This document shows, in pieces, positions 12,213 to 23,428 of a DNA stretch of 64,000 nucleotides; the first letter of the stretch is position 1; each line of letters opens with the position of its first letter. The notes beneath the pieces are model-generated. The model did not search any database. It was given only the letters and a program-made list of their open reading frames with translations, and was not told the origin of the DNA. Both the position numbers and the translations under genes were made by a program. Origin of the DNA: Pyrenopolyporus hunteri. Lineage: Eukaryota; Ascomycota; Sordariomycetes; Xylariales; Hypoxylaceae. The stretch is taken from the NCBI GenBank assembly GCA_902806595.1, contig CADCXC010000012.1, positions 310,001-374,000 on the forward strand, read 5' to 3'.

Positions 12213-13802
12213 GTCGGGTTACCTGGGACGGGTTCAGTTGCACGTCGGGTGCGAACAATGTTCCTAGGGTTGGCTGAGATGATTTGGATGGATGGTTTGG
12301 GGCGAGGGCCAGTGGTGGTTGAAGCTTGAGCTGCTCGGGTTGTTGACAAGACTTGGATAGTAGTAGCTAGGGTTCTCTTGTGGTGATTGCGTGGACTTTT
12401 GCGACTAACAAAAGGAGGGTAAATGAGAGGATTGAACAAGGCTGCAGTGCTGCTGCGTGTGTCTGAATCCCAAACGAGAAGGAATGTGAGAAATGGTGCA
12501 GAGAGAGGGTGGATGAAGCGGTGCAAAGATAGGGAGAGAGACAAAAAGGCGAGATGCGTTGATGGGAGATGGAAGTTGGGAAGCTTTTGGAGGTTTTTGG
12601 GAAGATCACTCCAATGGCCACCTTGGGATATGGGGAAGAGGGATGTGTGAGGTCAGGACCAAAGCGAGGACGGGCAAAATGGGGCAGAGGCCTTGGCGGG
12701 CCAGGCTCTTGGCTGGGGGCTAGAGCACCTGTGATTGGCCGGAAACTTGGTAATGTGGTAAGAGGTGTGTGAAAGGAACTGTGTCGTCCAAGTATTGTAC
12801 TATAATGGACGCTATACCTAAGGCATTGGGCCCCCTGTAATTCGTCTATCGTAGCAGAGTTCGTGGAACTATGTAGCGCGCTAAGGGAAGCCTGGAAGCA
12901 ACCTGGAAAGCCCTGGGTCGTGCTAGGCAGTGCTAGGTAGCGCTGGTGGTCCGAGCCCAAGCTTAGAACACACATTGAGCAAGAACATGCAAGAGCGAGA
13001 CCACAGTATCACCTACACCTACCTATCTAGGTACGGCCATATTTCGCTTTGCGTTGTTCCTGGCGTTTAAACTCTACGAATAGCATCGGGCACCTAAAGC
13101 GACTCTATAACACAGGGTTCTCTATCTGATTGACAGGTGTTGGGACGTATCGAAGGATCTATACTGCAGACACCTACGCACAGATATGTAAGAGGCGCAT
13201 GGGATATCAACAAATTACATGCGAATATATCGGCCAAGTTACCGAAGTAAGCAACGTACAGTGCATGCACTTCTACATATATGTAGACCTCCAAGCTCTA
13301 AGCGCATGTGACTTCAGAAGAGAGACGCGTACCTCTTAACTTGGGGCTAAGGAATTCGGGTAGGACGCAACAGGAATCTACCTGGCAAGTACATTCAATA
13401 CTCAAGTACCAAGTATCGTAGGTATACGGACTAACAGATAAGTTATGGGCAAGAGGACAAGTAAGTGGAAACCGGGATAGAAGGCGAGATTACTCGGAAC
13501 GAACTCTCAGCAGATGTAAAGATAGTAGCATTGGAAGCGGCGATGTCTTGTCTTTCTTGGGCCCAGCGCCTTCATATTCCTCTAACTACGAGTTCAGTAC
13601 CTACCTAAGCAATGATTATCGGATTAGTAGATTATCACCGTTAATAAATATGTGATGTGTGGCCCCCCATCCCCTCCCCCCTCTAGCCCCCGATGCATCG
13701 ACCCCTCGGGAGTAGATATACGGCGGCCACGTACAGTAAGCCAAAAGCAAAAAAAGAGCTAGCTAGTCAGGTATTTGATGTTAAGAACATAAAGCATCAA
13801 TC

Positions 13803-13837
13803 AGATACCTACCTGTACCCGGTTAGGTAGGTAGGTA
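13803..13837. repeat. TAGGTA-type imperfect hairpin
   Basis: ATACCTACCTG is followed by TAGGTAGGTAGGTAT, an inverted arrangement able to form a hairpin. Same motif family as at 1541. Confidence 0.8.
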
Positions 13838-13952
13838 TTAATTGAGAATGTGAGTTTGATGGTAGATGCGATATTGGAATTTCAATCATACTTACATCCG
13901 CTATCCCAAGAGGAACAAGATTTCGATGGGTTAGGTACCCTGGTGCATTTAT

Positions 13953-13976
13953 ATACCTAGGTAGGTACCTAGGTAT
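13953..13976. repeat. Palindromic TACCTAGGTA cluster
   Basis: ATACCTAGGTAGG runs straight into TACCTAGGTAT, giving nested perfect palindromes (CCTAGG, GGTACC). Intergenic. Confidence 0.85.
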
Positions 13977-14727
13977 GAAGCTATAAACAGGGAGACCCTG
14001 AGCTCAGGCGAACCCTACTGGGTTGAATGCATAATGCAGTCCCAGACAAACGCTGGTAGTACAATTACATACTACATACAACATAGGTACTACATACATA
14101 CATGCCTTAGGTAGCTGCTTCGGTAGACCAGATAATAGTGTGTAATGCCTCTCTACTACGTTCGGTAAGTAGCCCACTTATAGAACCGCTTTCTTCGACT
14201 TAGGATATATATGTCAAAGTCAACATCAACTCACACCAACACAAATCTGACGAAGGGATGATATTCAACCTTCGCAAGACTCGTATAGCTCCTAGCTCTC
14301 CTCTGCGGCAGCAAGGGATATACCCAACCCCAACGGCAAATAGCTACACTAACCGTCACAATGTTAGAACGTGCGGAAAGAAGTTTCATGGCAGGCGCTT
14401 CTCCTTTTTATCGTTGTCGTCACCCAAATCGTGATATAAAATGTCGAAGCTCTCATAGACCAGAGTTTCTGGACTATACGGCGCCAGCACAGGAAAAATA
14501 GCGAACATGCTACGTGAGCAATCACAAATTTACCCCAAAATTTTAAAATAATCAGAATATAAGTCAAATTACAAGTCAAATTAAAGATGTCTCAGAAGGT
14601 GATCTACCGCTATTTAAATATGATTTCAAAAGTCCGTTGTCTGCTTTTCAGATCAGTGGCAGAACTCCTTCACCGCTCTACATTGATCTTCTCCAAAAGC
14701 GACCGTCTTCCTTGAGCTTCAAACATG

Positions 14728-14742
14728 TTTTTTTTTTTTTTT
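14728..14742. repeat. Poly-T tract
   Basis: Uninterrupted run of T in intergenic DNA upstream of GLE1. Confidence 0.9.
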
Positions 14743-14888
14743 ATTCTTTTAACTTTGAACAAACGACCCGTATCTTTTACGCCATTCCCCGGAAATTTCA
14801 ACGCGGTGGGTACCCTAACTGAGGTATCTACCTAGGTACCACCCTACGTACCTACATAATACTTGGGTTGAGTTCACAACGCGGCACA

Positions 14889-14938
14889 GCCACAGAGCTT
14901 TTACAACCCACAAGCCACACAGCTTTTGCGGCGTACAA
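14889..14938. repeat. Two imperfect 25 bp tandem units in the GLE1 leader
   Basis: Units 14889-14913 and 14914-14938 both start with GCCACA, share AGCTTTT and end in ACAA. A third, partial copy (GCCACACCGCC) begins at 14939. Confidence 0.75.
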
Positions 14939-15275
14939 GCCACACCGCCTTCAGAATCTAAGGTAATTCATCTCGTACCTACCTATCGATAGTTCGAATT
15001 GATTTAATTCATTCTTCAACAATTCAACCCATTGATCTCCAACCCTCGACCTTGTTCTTGTCTTGCACAGTCAAAAGATCTGAACGCCCGGCACACTCGT
15101 TTGCCCCTCCCTGCGCAAAGCGAACCTATATTAAATTACCGAGGTAATAGCTTGGGTTCAGGCATACTCATGACAGCTTTACTAATGCTTAGTGCAGCAT
15201 CATTTCAACCTGCCATCCCGCGTCGCGACCACATTCGCACAATCCGCAATGCTGTAGTACAGTTTCGTGGATGCA

Positions 15276-16959
15276 ATGGCTGGTTCTTCACCCGCCGCTC
15301 GCCGATCGCAGCAATGGGCTAGTCCCGACCGCCCGAATAGCATATCCAGCATCCTCACCGAACCTCGCAACTCGGCCGTTAGCCATCACGATGCTCTCCT
15401 ACAAGCTCAGATCGAGCATGATCGAGTCCGCGAGACCGCTATCAGGGTCTACCATGACTATGAGATGCAGGAACAGCGCAGAAGGCTGCAAGAGCATGAA
15501 CAGGCAATACGAGAGCAGCAAAGGCTAGAGGAAGAACGTATTCGAGCCGAAGAACGGTTAAGAGCGGAAGAGGAGCGTCTACGAGCTCTGAAAGCTAAAA
15601 CGGTCCCCAAGCTATCGCCGGAGCCACCATCTCCCGTTGCACGAGTAGCTAATCCCACTACTCACACCATAACCCAGCCATCCCCAGCAACACCAATTTC
15701 GGGAGCAACGTCCAACTCGAGGTCCTCTCTATCTGGCCTTCAGCCGCTCACACCAACAAATGGGGTTAACGGAAACATCAACGGCGCAGTCAATGCCAGG
15801 ACAGCTCTGCCGACTGCGTCGCACCCGTCTTACCAGTCAAAGACTACACCCCAAGGGCAACCGTTGAGCATATCTTCGCTATTGACGCAACCGACCAAGC
15901 CAACGCCCCCCCAAGCAAATGGACTAGCTGCTGCAGCCCCCGCAAAACCTCTGGCCGCCAACGACGTCGACCGATACGTCGAAATCCACCGCAACCTGAA
16001 AAAGTTACGGGCGTCCCTTCTACAACAGACCAAGTTCTCTCAACCTTTGAAGCAGAGAATGGGAGATATGCGACGGGAATTAAGAAAGAACATGGGCCAA
16101 CTAGTTGGCGAAAAAGGCGGAAATAAAAAACAAGTCAGTTACCTTCATTCCCTTGACATTATTTTAACTAATTGAGAAATAGATTGCCGCTATCCAAGCT
16201 TTACTGGACGAGTCGCTCAGTGGAACCGTCCCCAGCGAGCTTGTCGACCCGTCAGACTATATCACGGACAAGAGAGATCCCGTAGAGGGTGCATTGCACA
16301 ACGAGCCTCGACTCCCTTCTTTGTTCCTTTACCTGCTCAACCACTTCGCCAAAGCCGTCATCAACCAATTCATCAACGAATGTGGAGCGCAGCCCAAGAC
16401 GGCAGATCCCATCGGTGTTATCGTCGCATTAATTTTCTCCAAGGACCTTTACCTATGGCGCGGCAAGACTTTGATCGACATCTTGATGGCAAAGTTACGC
16501 GTTGTCTGTCCTGTTCTTTTCGGCTATAGGGGTAGCGAGAAGACGGAACAGGGCCGCCTCCGCCTAGGTTGGAAGAAAACGGAGACCGGATGGGTCCCGG
16601 AGCAGCAACACATTGACCGCATGAAGGGTCTGGGAGCCGGATACGCTGCAATTTCGCTGAGGAACTTTACCTCATCGAAGAACACCAATCCGTGGCCCCC
16701 GTCGCATTATTGGACCACCATGGCCAAGATCGTGAACACACCTCCGACCGAGATTTCGAATACGCAATGCGTAGTTCTTAGGGCGATGATCGAATCGAGC
16801 GAGGAGAAGTTCATCCACTTCTACGGAAATGCAGCAATAGCTGCTCTAAGGAAGGCCTTGGTGGAATTCCCGGACAAGGCGGTGGAGAAGACACCAGGCG
16901 TTTCGGGATTGAAAGTATTGGCACAGATTTTGAAGCGAGACATAGGGTTAGAATTGTGA
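15276..16959 (+). CDS. gle1: GLE1 nucleoporin / mRNA export factor
   Basis: Acts on the cytoplasmic face of the nuclear pore, where Gle1 with inositol hexakisphosphate activates the DEAD-box helicase Dbp5 during mRNA export. Exons are 15276-16133 and 16183-16959 (49 bp intron GTCAGT...AATAG), giving 544 residues. I start at the ATG at 15276 (MAGSSPAARRSQQWASPDRP); a GTG three codons upstream is in frame but is not a normal eukaryotic start. Residues 45-115 are a long charged coiled coil rich in Glu, Arg and Gln. A Pro/Ser/Thr linker follows to about 220. The C-terminal Gle1 domain starts near DVDRYVEIHRNLKKLRASLL and includes FSKDLYLWRGKTLIDILMAK and LGAGYAAISLRNF. It converges on TLG1, with only 282 bp between stops. 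Confidence 0.93.
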
Positions 16960-17241
16960 ATGGTCTGTACAATACTCGGATCTGGGGTTGGTATAGAGGG
17001 TCTCAACCACCCTTTTGTTTTATTCACCCTGCGGCGTTAGGGGGTTGGCAGGTAAACCAGCATAAAGAAGGCGTCCAGAAACGGTTCATATAGGTATTGG
17101 CTCCTCTAGAGCTTTCGAATATACCCAAAGCGGTGGTGGAAAGTTAAGGATATCCGTTCTATTACTGACGTTGAATAACTGGCCCCGCCATTGTAAACCC
17201 GCCGTGAAGCTCATCAGTGTCCCAGTGCCAGAACACCGCCC

Positions 17242-18111
17242 TTATAACACCAATAGTAGTACCAGTAGTATAATCAAAACCGTGATGAGGACCGCGATGC
17301 AGCAGCTGCTATACCGATCCTCGTTCTTCCGCATCACGTACCCCAGCTTCTGCATCCCCGTCTGCAAGCGCCCGCCAACACGGTCGGCCAGCGTGTCCAC
17401 CGTCTCCAGCATCTCGACCTGCTCCTCCAGCTCGCGGCCCATATCATCCGCCTGCCTGCGTAAGTTCCCCACCGTCACGAACACCCCGTCCAGCTGCTCG
17501 TCCTGCTCCCGCATCATCTGCACCTGCTGCTGGCGCTCGAACTGCTCGTAGTCATCATCCCCACCCCTCCCCCCTCCTCCTCCTTCGTCGATCGCAAACG
17601 CGCTCGGCGGCGGCAAGTCGCCCTCGGCTGCGGCACGGGCCGCGCGCGCCGCCGCGGACGCGGTATTGTTGCCGCCGGCCCTCGTCGCGTCGGCCTTGCC
17701 CAGCTCCTCCCGCATGTCCTCGACCTCGCCGCCGACCTCCTGCACCAGCCGCTTGCGCCGCGTCACCTCGTGCGCGGACAGCCCGTACCGCGCCGGGTCC
17801 GACTCCGCCGCCTGCACGGACTCGACCAGGTCCGCGAGGTCCTCGGCGAGCGTGCCGAGGGCCTGTTCGAGGTCCGCGCGCGCGGAGGCGAGCTCGGGCG
17901 AGACGCTGCTGCTGGCGAGGCTGCGGATGCGGAGGTACGAGGCGAAGAGCGGGCGCACGGTTTGCATTTGGGTGAGGACATCTCTGGGTGGTGGGGTTTG
18001 TTAGTTATCTGCGTGGGTATACGGGTGTTCGTACGGTATGAGGATGGGGAGACGGAGAACGTACTGCTGGACTTGGAGGAAGGGGTCCTCCTCGTTAGTT
18101 GAGGACATCAT
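17242..18111 (-). CDS. tlg1: Tlg1 / syntaxin-6-like Qc-SNARE
   Basis: Target-membrane SNARE for fusion of endosome-derived vesicles with the trans-Golgi. Exons (minus) are 18065-18111 and 17242-17983 (81 bp intron GTACGT...CCCAG), giving 262 residues. The start is the first of two adjacent ATGs (MMSSTNEEDPFLQVQQ). DPFLQVQQDV and DPARYGLSAHEVTRRKRLVQEV match the syntaxin-6 N-terminal three-helix domain. A Gly/Asp-rich linker (about residues 150-170) precedes the SNARE helix, with a glutamine in MGRELEEQVEMLETVDTLAD as the likely zero-layer residue. The protein ends in a single hydrophobic tail anchor (CCIAVLITVLIILLVLLLVL). It diverges from the METTL25-type gene with 385 bp between starts. The exon is very GC-rich. 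Confidence 0.9.
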
Positions 18112-18496
18112 CCTGGAGGCTCTGAATTGTGCCGCTGCATCTATCGGCTACATCTGTATCTGTGGTTGAGGTGTAGTATTATAAGGAATTGGAGCTTCAA
18201 AGGCGTAAGTCGGGTATAATTGTATTGTTGTAAGGGGAATTGCGAACGATGCAGCTGTTAGTAATCTGTAAATGACGTGGACATGGTAACGGGAAGGTCT
18301 CGCCACCTGCAAGACAGCTGCCAGCCCTGCCACTGAAAATTAACCAGCAAAACCCAAAAACAGTCACCAGCTCAGTTATAGCGAATTGCTGCAACAACTC
18401 TAGTCAAAAACACTCATTTTCTATAATTCTCGTCGCCAGCACATAGGCGCTTCATTTTACACTTACACTCGTTAATAAATACGGCAAGCGCCAAAT
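18112..18496. promoter_or_regulatory. Divergent promoter TLG1 / METTL25-like
   Basis: The short gap between two divergent start codons must contain both promoters. No strong TATA box or known operator was recognised. Confidence 0.5.
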
Positions 18497-20278
18497 ATGA
18501 GGCCAACCAAACCCTTACCATACCCGGATTGCTGGGATGACGCCGAAGCATATATCGAACAGCTCCTGGAGTTTGCTACAACATCAGACACATTCCAAAT
18601 CTTATGTGGAGGAGTACATATTCTAGATTTCTTCACCAACGAGCCCGGGCTCTTTCAGACGGTAATCCCTTCAGATTGGCAACCATATATCTTACAATGT
18701 GAGCCCATAAAATTTCTGGACCTCCTCATGAGGGACGACTTGGATGAAGTTTCGGACCCTAAACCACCAGAGAGTTTAATCGAATATATCAGAGATATAA
18801 GGAGATTCTCACTAGCGCGCGACTTTTCTCCGAAGAAGGAAAAACTTCCCAAGTTAACACGCATGGTGTCGGTAGGAATGAAGCCGAAGAAAGTGCACGA
18901 AGTGACCAACTTCGCAAATTATGTGGACACCCTTGCCAAAGACATTTCTACCGACTACCACAAGGAAATAACTCATTTCGTGGATTTCGGCAGCGGCCAG
19001 AATTATCTGGGGAGAGCGTTGGCAACTCCTCCGTATAATAAACAGATCGTAGCCGTGGAGGGCAGGGAACACAACATCGTCGGAGCTAAGGAGCTCGATA
19101 TGCACGCAGGCGTTGCTGAAAAGCAAAAGGTCATACGGAATAAGAAGCTATGGATGCAGAAGCTCGATAGCATGGTTCCCGAAGATCAATTAGACGAAAG
19201 GGCTTTAAAAAGAGCTGCTAACCCTGTGAAAGCTTCGACCGAGTACGTGCCCGATTTCAGGCCCAGAAGTGAGCTCGAAGCTATCTACACGCTCGAGGAG
19301 GGCAAGGGTTTCATACGTTATATTGAAGGGAGGCTAGAATCAGGGGACTTGACGGACGTTGTCAAACAGCTTGAGGAGGAGCCTCTCAACGGAGAGAAAG
19401 GACGAGGTGATCCCAACTTAATGGCCATTTCTATACATTCCTGTGGGAACCTGTCCCACCACGGCATACGCTCTCTAGTTCTCAACCCGCGGGTCCAAGC
19501 CATTGCTATTGTCGGCTGCTGCTACAACCTTATGACGGAGAAGCTAGGTCCCCCCACCTACAAACTTCCGTATATGAGACCCAGTCTTCAGGCCCTTAAC
19601 GGTCGCGTGGTCAGAGAATCAGAGAGACGCGACCCACAAGGGTTCCCAATGAGCGATCGTCTTTGCAACTACAAAGATGTAGGGATCCGTCTGAATATCA
19701 CGGCCCGGATGATGGCATGTCAAGCCCCGCAAAATTGGACCGAGGCCGAGAGTGACGCCTTCTTCACTAGACACTTTTACCGCGCTGTTCTGCAGAAGAT
19801 GTTCCTTGACAAAGGCGTCATCACCAAGGTTCATCACAACAGTGACCTCGCAAATAATGACGAATCGTCCCAGAGCCCGTTCAACACGAGCACCAACCCG
19901 GTCATCATCGGTTCTCTCCGGAAATCCTGCTACAAAAATTTCAGGTCATATGTGAGAGGAGCGATCAGTAAGCTGACTACCAATTCTGAGTATCACGAAT
20001 ACTGCGACATAATTAGAGAAAAAATGATTGATGTCGCAGACGAGGAGATCGCGAGATACGAAGAGATATATGGCCCTCGCAAGCGGGAGCTTAGTGCTAT
20101 ATGGAGTCTGATGGCATTCAGTGCCAACGTCACCGAGTCCCTGATAGTAACCGACAGGTGGTTATTCTTGCGGCAGCACCCCGAGCTGGTGCGAGATTGT
20201 TGGGTAGAGACGGTGTTCGATTATCGCGAAAGTCCTCGAAACTTAGTCGTAGTCGGCGTCAAACACCCGGTCCCCTGA
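18497..20278 (+). CDS. METTL25-type methyltransferase domain protein
   Basis: Single-exon gene of 593 residues starting MRPTKPLPYPDCWDD. A Rossmann S-adenosylmethionine site is seen at about residues 158-176 (THFVDFGSGQNYLGRALA), followed by AVEGREHNI for the adenosine-contacting acidic strand. A second conserved block is at about residues 313-345 (SIHSCGNLSHHGIRSLVL and IVGCCYNLMTEKLG). This arrangement matches the Methyltransf_32 / METTL25 family, whose substrate is poorly defined. An rRNA, tRNA or protein target cannot be told from sequence. No targeting signal is evident. It is the intron-free neighbour of TLG1 in divergent orientation. Confidence 0.87.
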   Translation: MRPTKPLPYPDCWDDAEAYIEQLLEFATTSDTFQILCGGVHILDFFTNEPGLFQTVIPSDWQPYILQCEPIKFLDLLMRDDLDEVSDPKPPESLIEYIRDIRRFSLARDFSPKKEKLPKLTRMVSVGMKPKKVHEVTNFANYVDTLAKDISTDYHKEITHFVDFGSGQNYLGRALATPPYNKQIVAVEGREHNIVGAKELDMHAGVAEKQKVIRNKKLWMQKLDSMVPEDQLDERALKRAANPVKASTEYVPDFRPRSELEAIYTLEEGKGFIRYIEGRLESGDLTDVVKQLEEEPLNGEKGRGDPNLMAISIHSCGNLSHHGIRSLVLNPRVQAIAIVGCCYNLMTEKLGPPTYKLPYMRPSLQALNGRVVRESERRDPQGFPMSDRLCNYKDVGIRLNITARMMACQAPQNWTEAESDAFFTRHFYRAVLQKMFLDKGVITKVHHNSDLANNDESSQSPFNTSTNPVIIGSLRKSCYKNFRSYVRGAISKLTTNSEYHEYCDIIREKMIDVADEEIARYEEIYGPRKRELSAIWSLMAFSANVTESLIVTDRWLFLRQHPELVRDCWVETVFDYRESPRNLVVVGVKHPVP

Positions 20279-23200
20279 GCTGAGCCGACTAAGTCCTCTG
20301 ACGTCGGTCCTCACCGAGCCACGGCAACACAAAATCACATCAGGGCGAACTCAAACTGTCGTCACCATCCCGGGTTCCCGCAGGTCCCGCGTCAAGTGGA
20401 CCGGTTGTCTATCCCGACCCTGCAAGGTTTGTGTCCACCTAGGTAGTTTCCATAGGGGTCACCTTCGCGATAACCAGGCAAACTAGGGGCGATAATTGGA
20501 TAGGCATTAAGGCCTATGCCATGCATGGACCTGCATCCGCTGGGCCGCGGCAAAGCTGCCTATCTACGGATTGCATCGATCGGTCAAGCCAAGTCTTAAA
20601 ACGGCGGAAAGTTTGTCTCGACGCAAGGCAGCCCCAAACGAATACCTCGCATAGAGGATTCTCAGCCCGCCCGCCGTGCTTCATGAGGAAGGTCTAGATA
20701 GCTTAAACCCATCGCAAGCTTCGACAGCAAGCCGAGCACAGGCTTACTATTTGGAGAACCCTGTTCCTCGATGACGGTGCAATGCTACATCCTACCCCAC
20801 GCCTGCCTGCATACCATTTGTCCCCGATGCAATTAATCGTAGCAAGCGCTTCATCATCAAGATCGATATCATCGTCGGTTAGAGATGGTACTTTTTTTCC
20901 CTGCCAAGGAACTCGTTGGTTTCCCTATAAGGGGAACCTTCGTAGCCAAGATAATTGGTGGCGCCCGAGTCATGAGCTGTATGGAGGCTGAATACGGCCT
21001 AGTTTCATCATTCATGACGACAGTGATGTCTGAATTCATCTATTATCCTAGATCCTGTCAGGCCACCTAGCTAACTCCTATTCGCCTCACCTGCAAAAAG
21101 ACTCGCGGGAAATTCCCGTGACCCGAAAGTAAGCCAACCCTGGCTCCGACGACTGACTGGAGCTCCTGTAAGCACGGTATTTCACGATTGATTCTGTATG
21201 GCGCAGTAGGCGGTAGGAACGTGAGTGGATATATGCATACGTACCTGTGGGATCAAAGTTATTTCGTGGGGTAGTCAACGGCGAATATCACGGGCTGAAG
21301 GAAAATAGTATGCGAAATAGTACGAAGCTATGGTTGCAACCGGCTCTGATTCGCGAACCCCAGCATCGGATCGAACCAGTCTATTCCCAAGGAGGGGAGT
21401 AACAGAAGATATCCTTATTGAGCGCTTAAATATGCAGTCAGAGAGGTATGCGGCACCTCGAAGACGGCATCTCCAGTCGAATATTCGACGACATATTACG
21501 CAAGTTATCCGTGATTTGTAGCAGCCAGTAAGCCAAGCCGTGCCGATATTATACTTGCAGCCGCAGCTTTGTTGCGCCAACCTCAGACAAATGGCGTTAC
21601 CCGTGTTTCCACGTAGCGGTGGATACGAGTGACGGTGACGAGAGCTGCCAGATCAATGAGAAACTCGTCGGTGGACAAGCTCTGGATAGGAAAATGCGGG
21701 GCAGCAAGGGGCGTCGGTCGGTCTTAAGGGTCTGAGAGATATCTCCATCCCAGCCCCTTCGTCCAAGGAGGCGGACGCCTGCATCAGCAACACATACTTC
21801 TGCATTGGCAAGTAAAAATCTCCCCGGCATCAGGTACCAATGGGCGACCTCTTCACCGGCGTCCGGACGGGCCAGGTTGCTACATATATGTATATCCTAC
21901 GGCTCGTTATCACTATCTTCTATTCTCCTTCCCAGAGTTGCACTTCAGATAATGCACTCACCTGCATGGGGCATATCTCGTCTTCTACCTACCAGGTCGA
22001 TCACGCCTGTTGTGGTACAATAGCAAGGGGGCCTTCATCTAACGATTTTCCGCAGCGGTATCACTGCTTCCCTCCCTCAGGACCTTTACCTAGGTATGTG
22101 CTTTTGGGTGAATGAGAAGCGCAGGCCGCCCCTCTCGGGGCAGACATCATCATGCAGAAGGGGCAGAAGCTCCCTTGCAGGTAATCCAGGCAGGGTACAT
22201 CTCCCGGTAATCCAAGACTCAAGCCCCAAGCCCCAAGGACTCTCCCCCCCACGCTAGCCAGCGTTGCAAAGTCGCACCGTTATATAGAGTCGCGCTGCAA
22301 GATTCTCCCGAATCCACCTAGCTCCACCCGCCGTCGACCACGCGCTCGAGGAGCTGATGCAGGACGGCGCAGTACGTAGATGATATGTCGAGGAGAGTGG
22401 CTACATGTTGTTGCTCGGCCCCCTTCTGCATCCCTCTGCACCCTGGCGGCTTACCCTTTTAGGGCAGATGGCGTGCATACGCGCATATAGTGTTAGTTCG
22501 TGCCCAGGGAACCTCTCGGGCCAGGTCCACGAAGCTAAAAAGGTATGCTAACATAGATTACACGCATCCTGCGGAAAATAATATAAGTAAGGTTCGGTAC
22601 CCTCCCTTCCCTTCGTGATATATTCACCTCGATGTTCGAATTCGGTCTGCTGTTGAAATAAACAAGCAACCCCCCTTCCTCGGCGTTCCTGGTCGTCGAG
22701 GGTCAACCCGTCTCAACCCCCCCTTGCCTAGACGAGATCCGCTTCGGGGCTGTTTGCAGCTGCATCGACTTGCATCCGCGGACGATAGACAAGCGGCCAC
22801 GGCGGCACCGCTGCGCTTCCCATCAGTCCTGGTCCTGGAGACCGTGATAGGCGTCGATCCTTGTGGGATTTCTACTACGATCGAGTGGTGCCATGTCACG
22901 CTATCCAGGCTATTGCACGAGCTCGAAGCGTTAAAAGAGGCCCTCGCAAGGCCTTCTTTTTCTTCTATTAACCGACAAGAACGGCTTAGAAGCTTAGAAC
23001 TAGTCCTGTACGAGGCCTAGTGTCTATAGTAAACCTCCGATTGACAGCCCCATCGCGGTTCCTATCTATCGAAATAGGCCGAGTTACATATTTCTTTTAT
23101 CTCGGCTTTCGTCTATCTACCTAGGGTCGAAGTCCGTCCGTCTTGTCTGTTGACATTTAACTCTCTTACAATTTAATTTTCCCCTCCTCCTATCTACGCT

Positions 23201-23428
23201 TTCCCCTGGCGACTGTTTTATCTATTTTATCGTAAGGATCTTTGTTGGGACCTGAGCCAAGAAAAGTCGAAATCTAAATCAAGAGGAGGGCCATTCCACC
23301 AATCACAAGTCAACCCGGATCTCCGTGATAGGCTCTGCTTCTATCCGTGCGTTTTAGGGGTCCTTGGGCCCCCGATCTTCGGGGCCACTGGTTGCGATCT
23401 CCGGCGTCACAGATACGACATCGTCATA
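20279..23428. other. Long intergenic stretch, no gene recognised
   Basis: About 3.1 kb without a convincing gene. Open frames are short and overlap in several frames. The most protein-like is at 22724-23020 (98 codons, C-terminal half LHELEALKEALARPSF), but it has no recognised family. No terminal repeats, target duplications or transposase motifs were seen. The last few hundred bases should be the promoter and leader of the ACT-domain gene at 23429. A TACCTAGGTA motif occurs at 22088-22096. Confidence 0.5.

Larger units (their letters stand above)
12213..15275. promoter_or_regulatory. Divergent region SSD1 / GLE1, with a long SSD1 leader
   Basis: About 3.1 kb between divergent starts. On the minus strand the first 760 bp upstream of SSD1 are pyrimidine-rich, which suggests a long 5' leader, and include a 202-codon ATG-initiated frame at 12367-12975 with no recognisable domain. 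Palindromic TAGGTACC clusters lie at 13803-13837, 13953-13976 and 14821-14858. A run of 15 or more T is at 14728-14742. Two 25 bp imperfect tandem units occur at 14889-14938, in the presumed GLE1 leader. No conserved gene was recognised. Confidence 0.55.
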
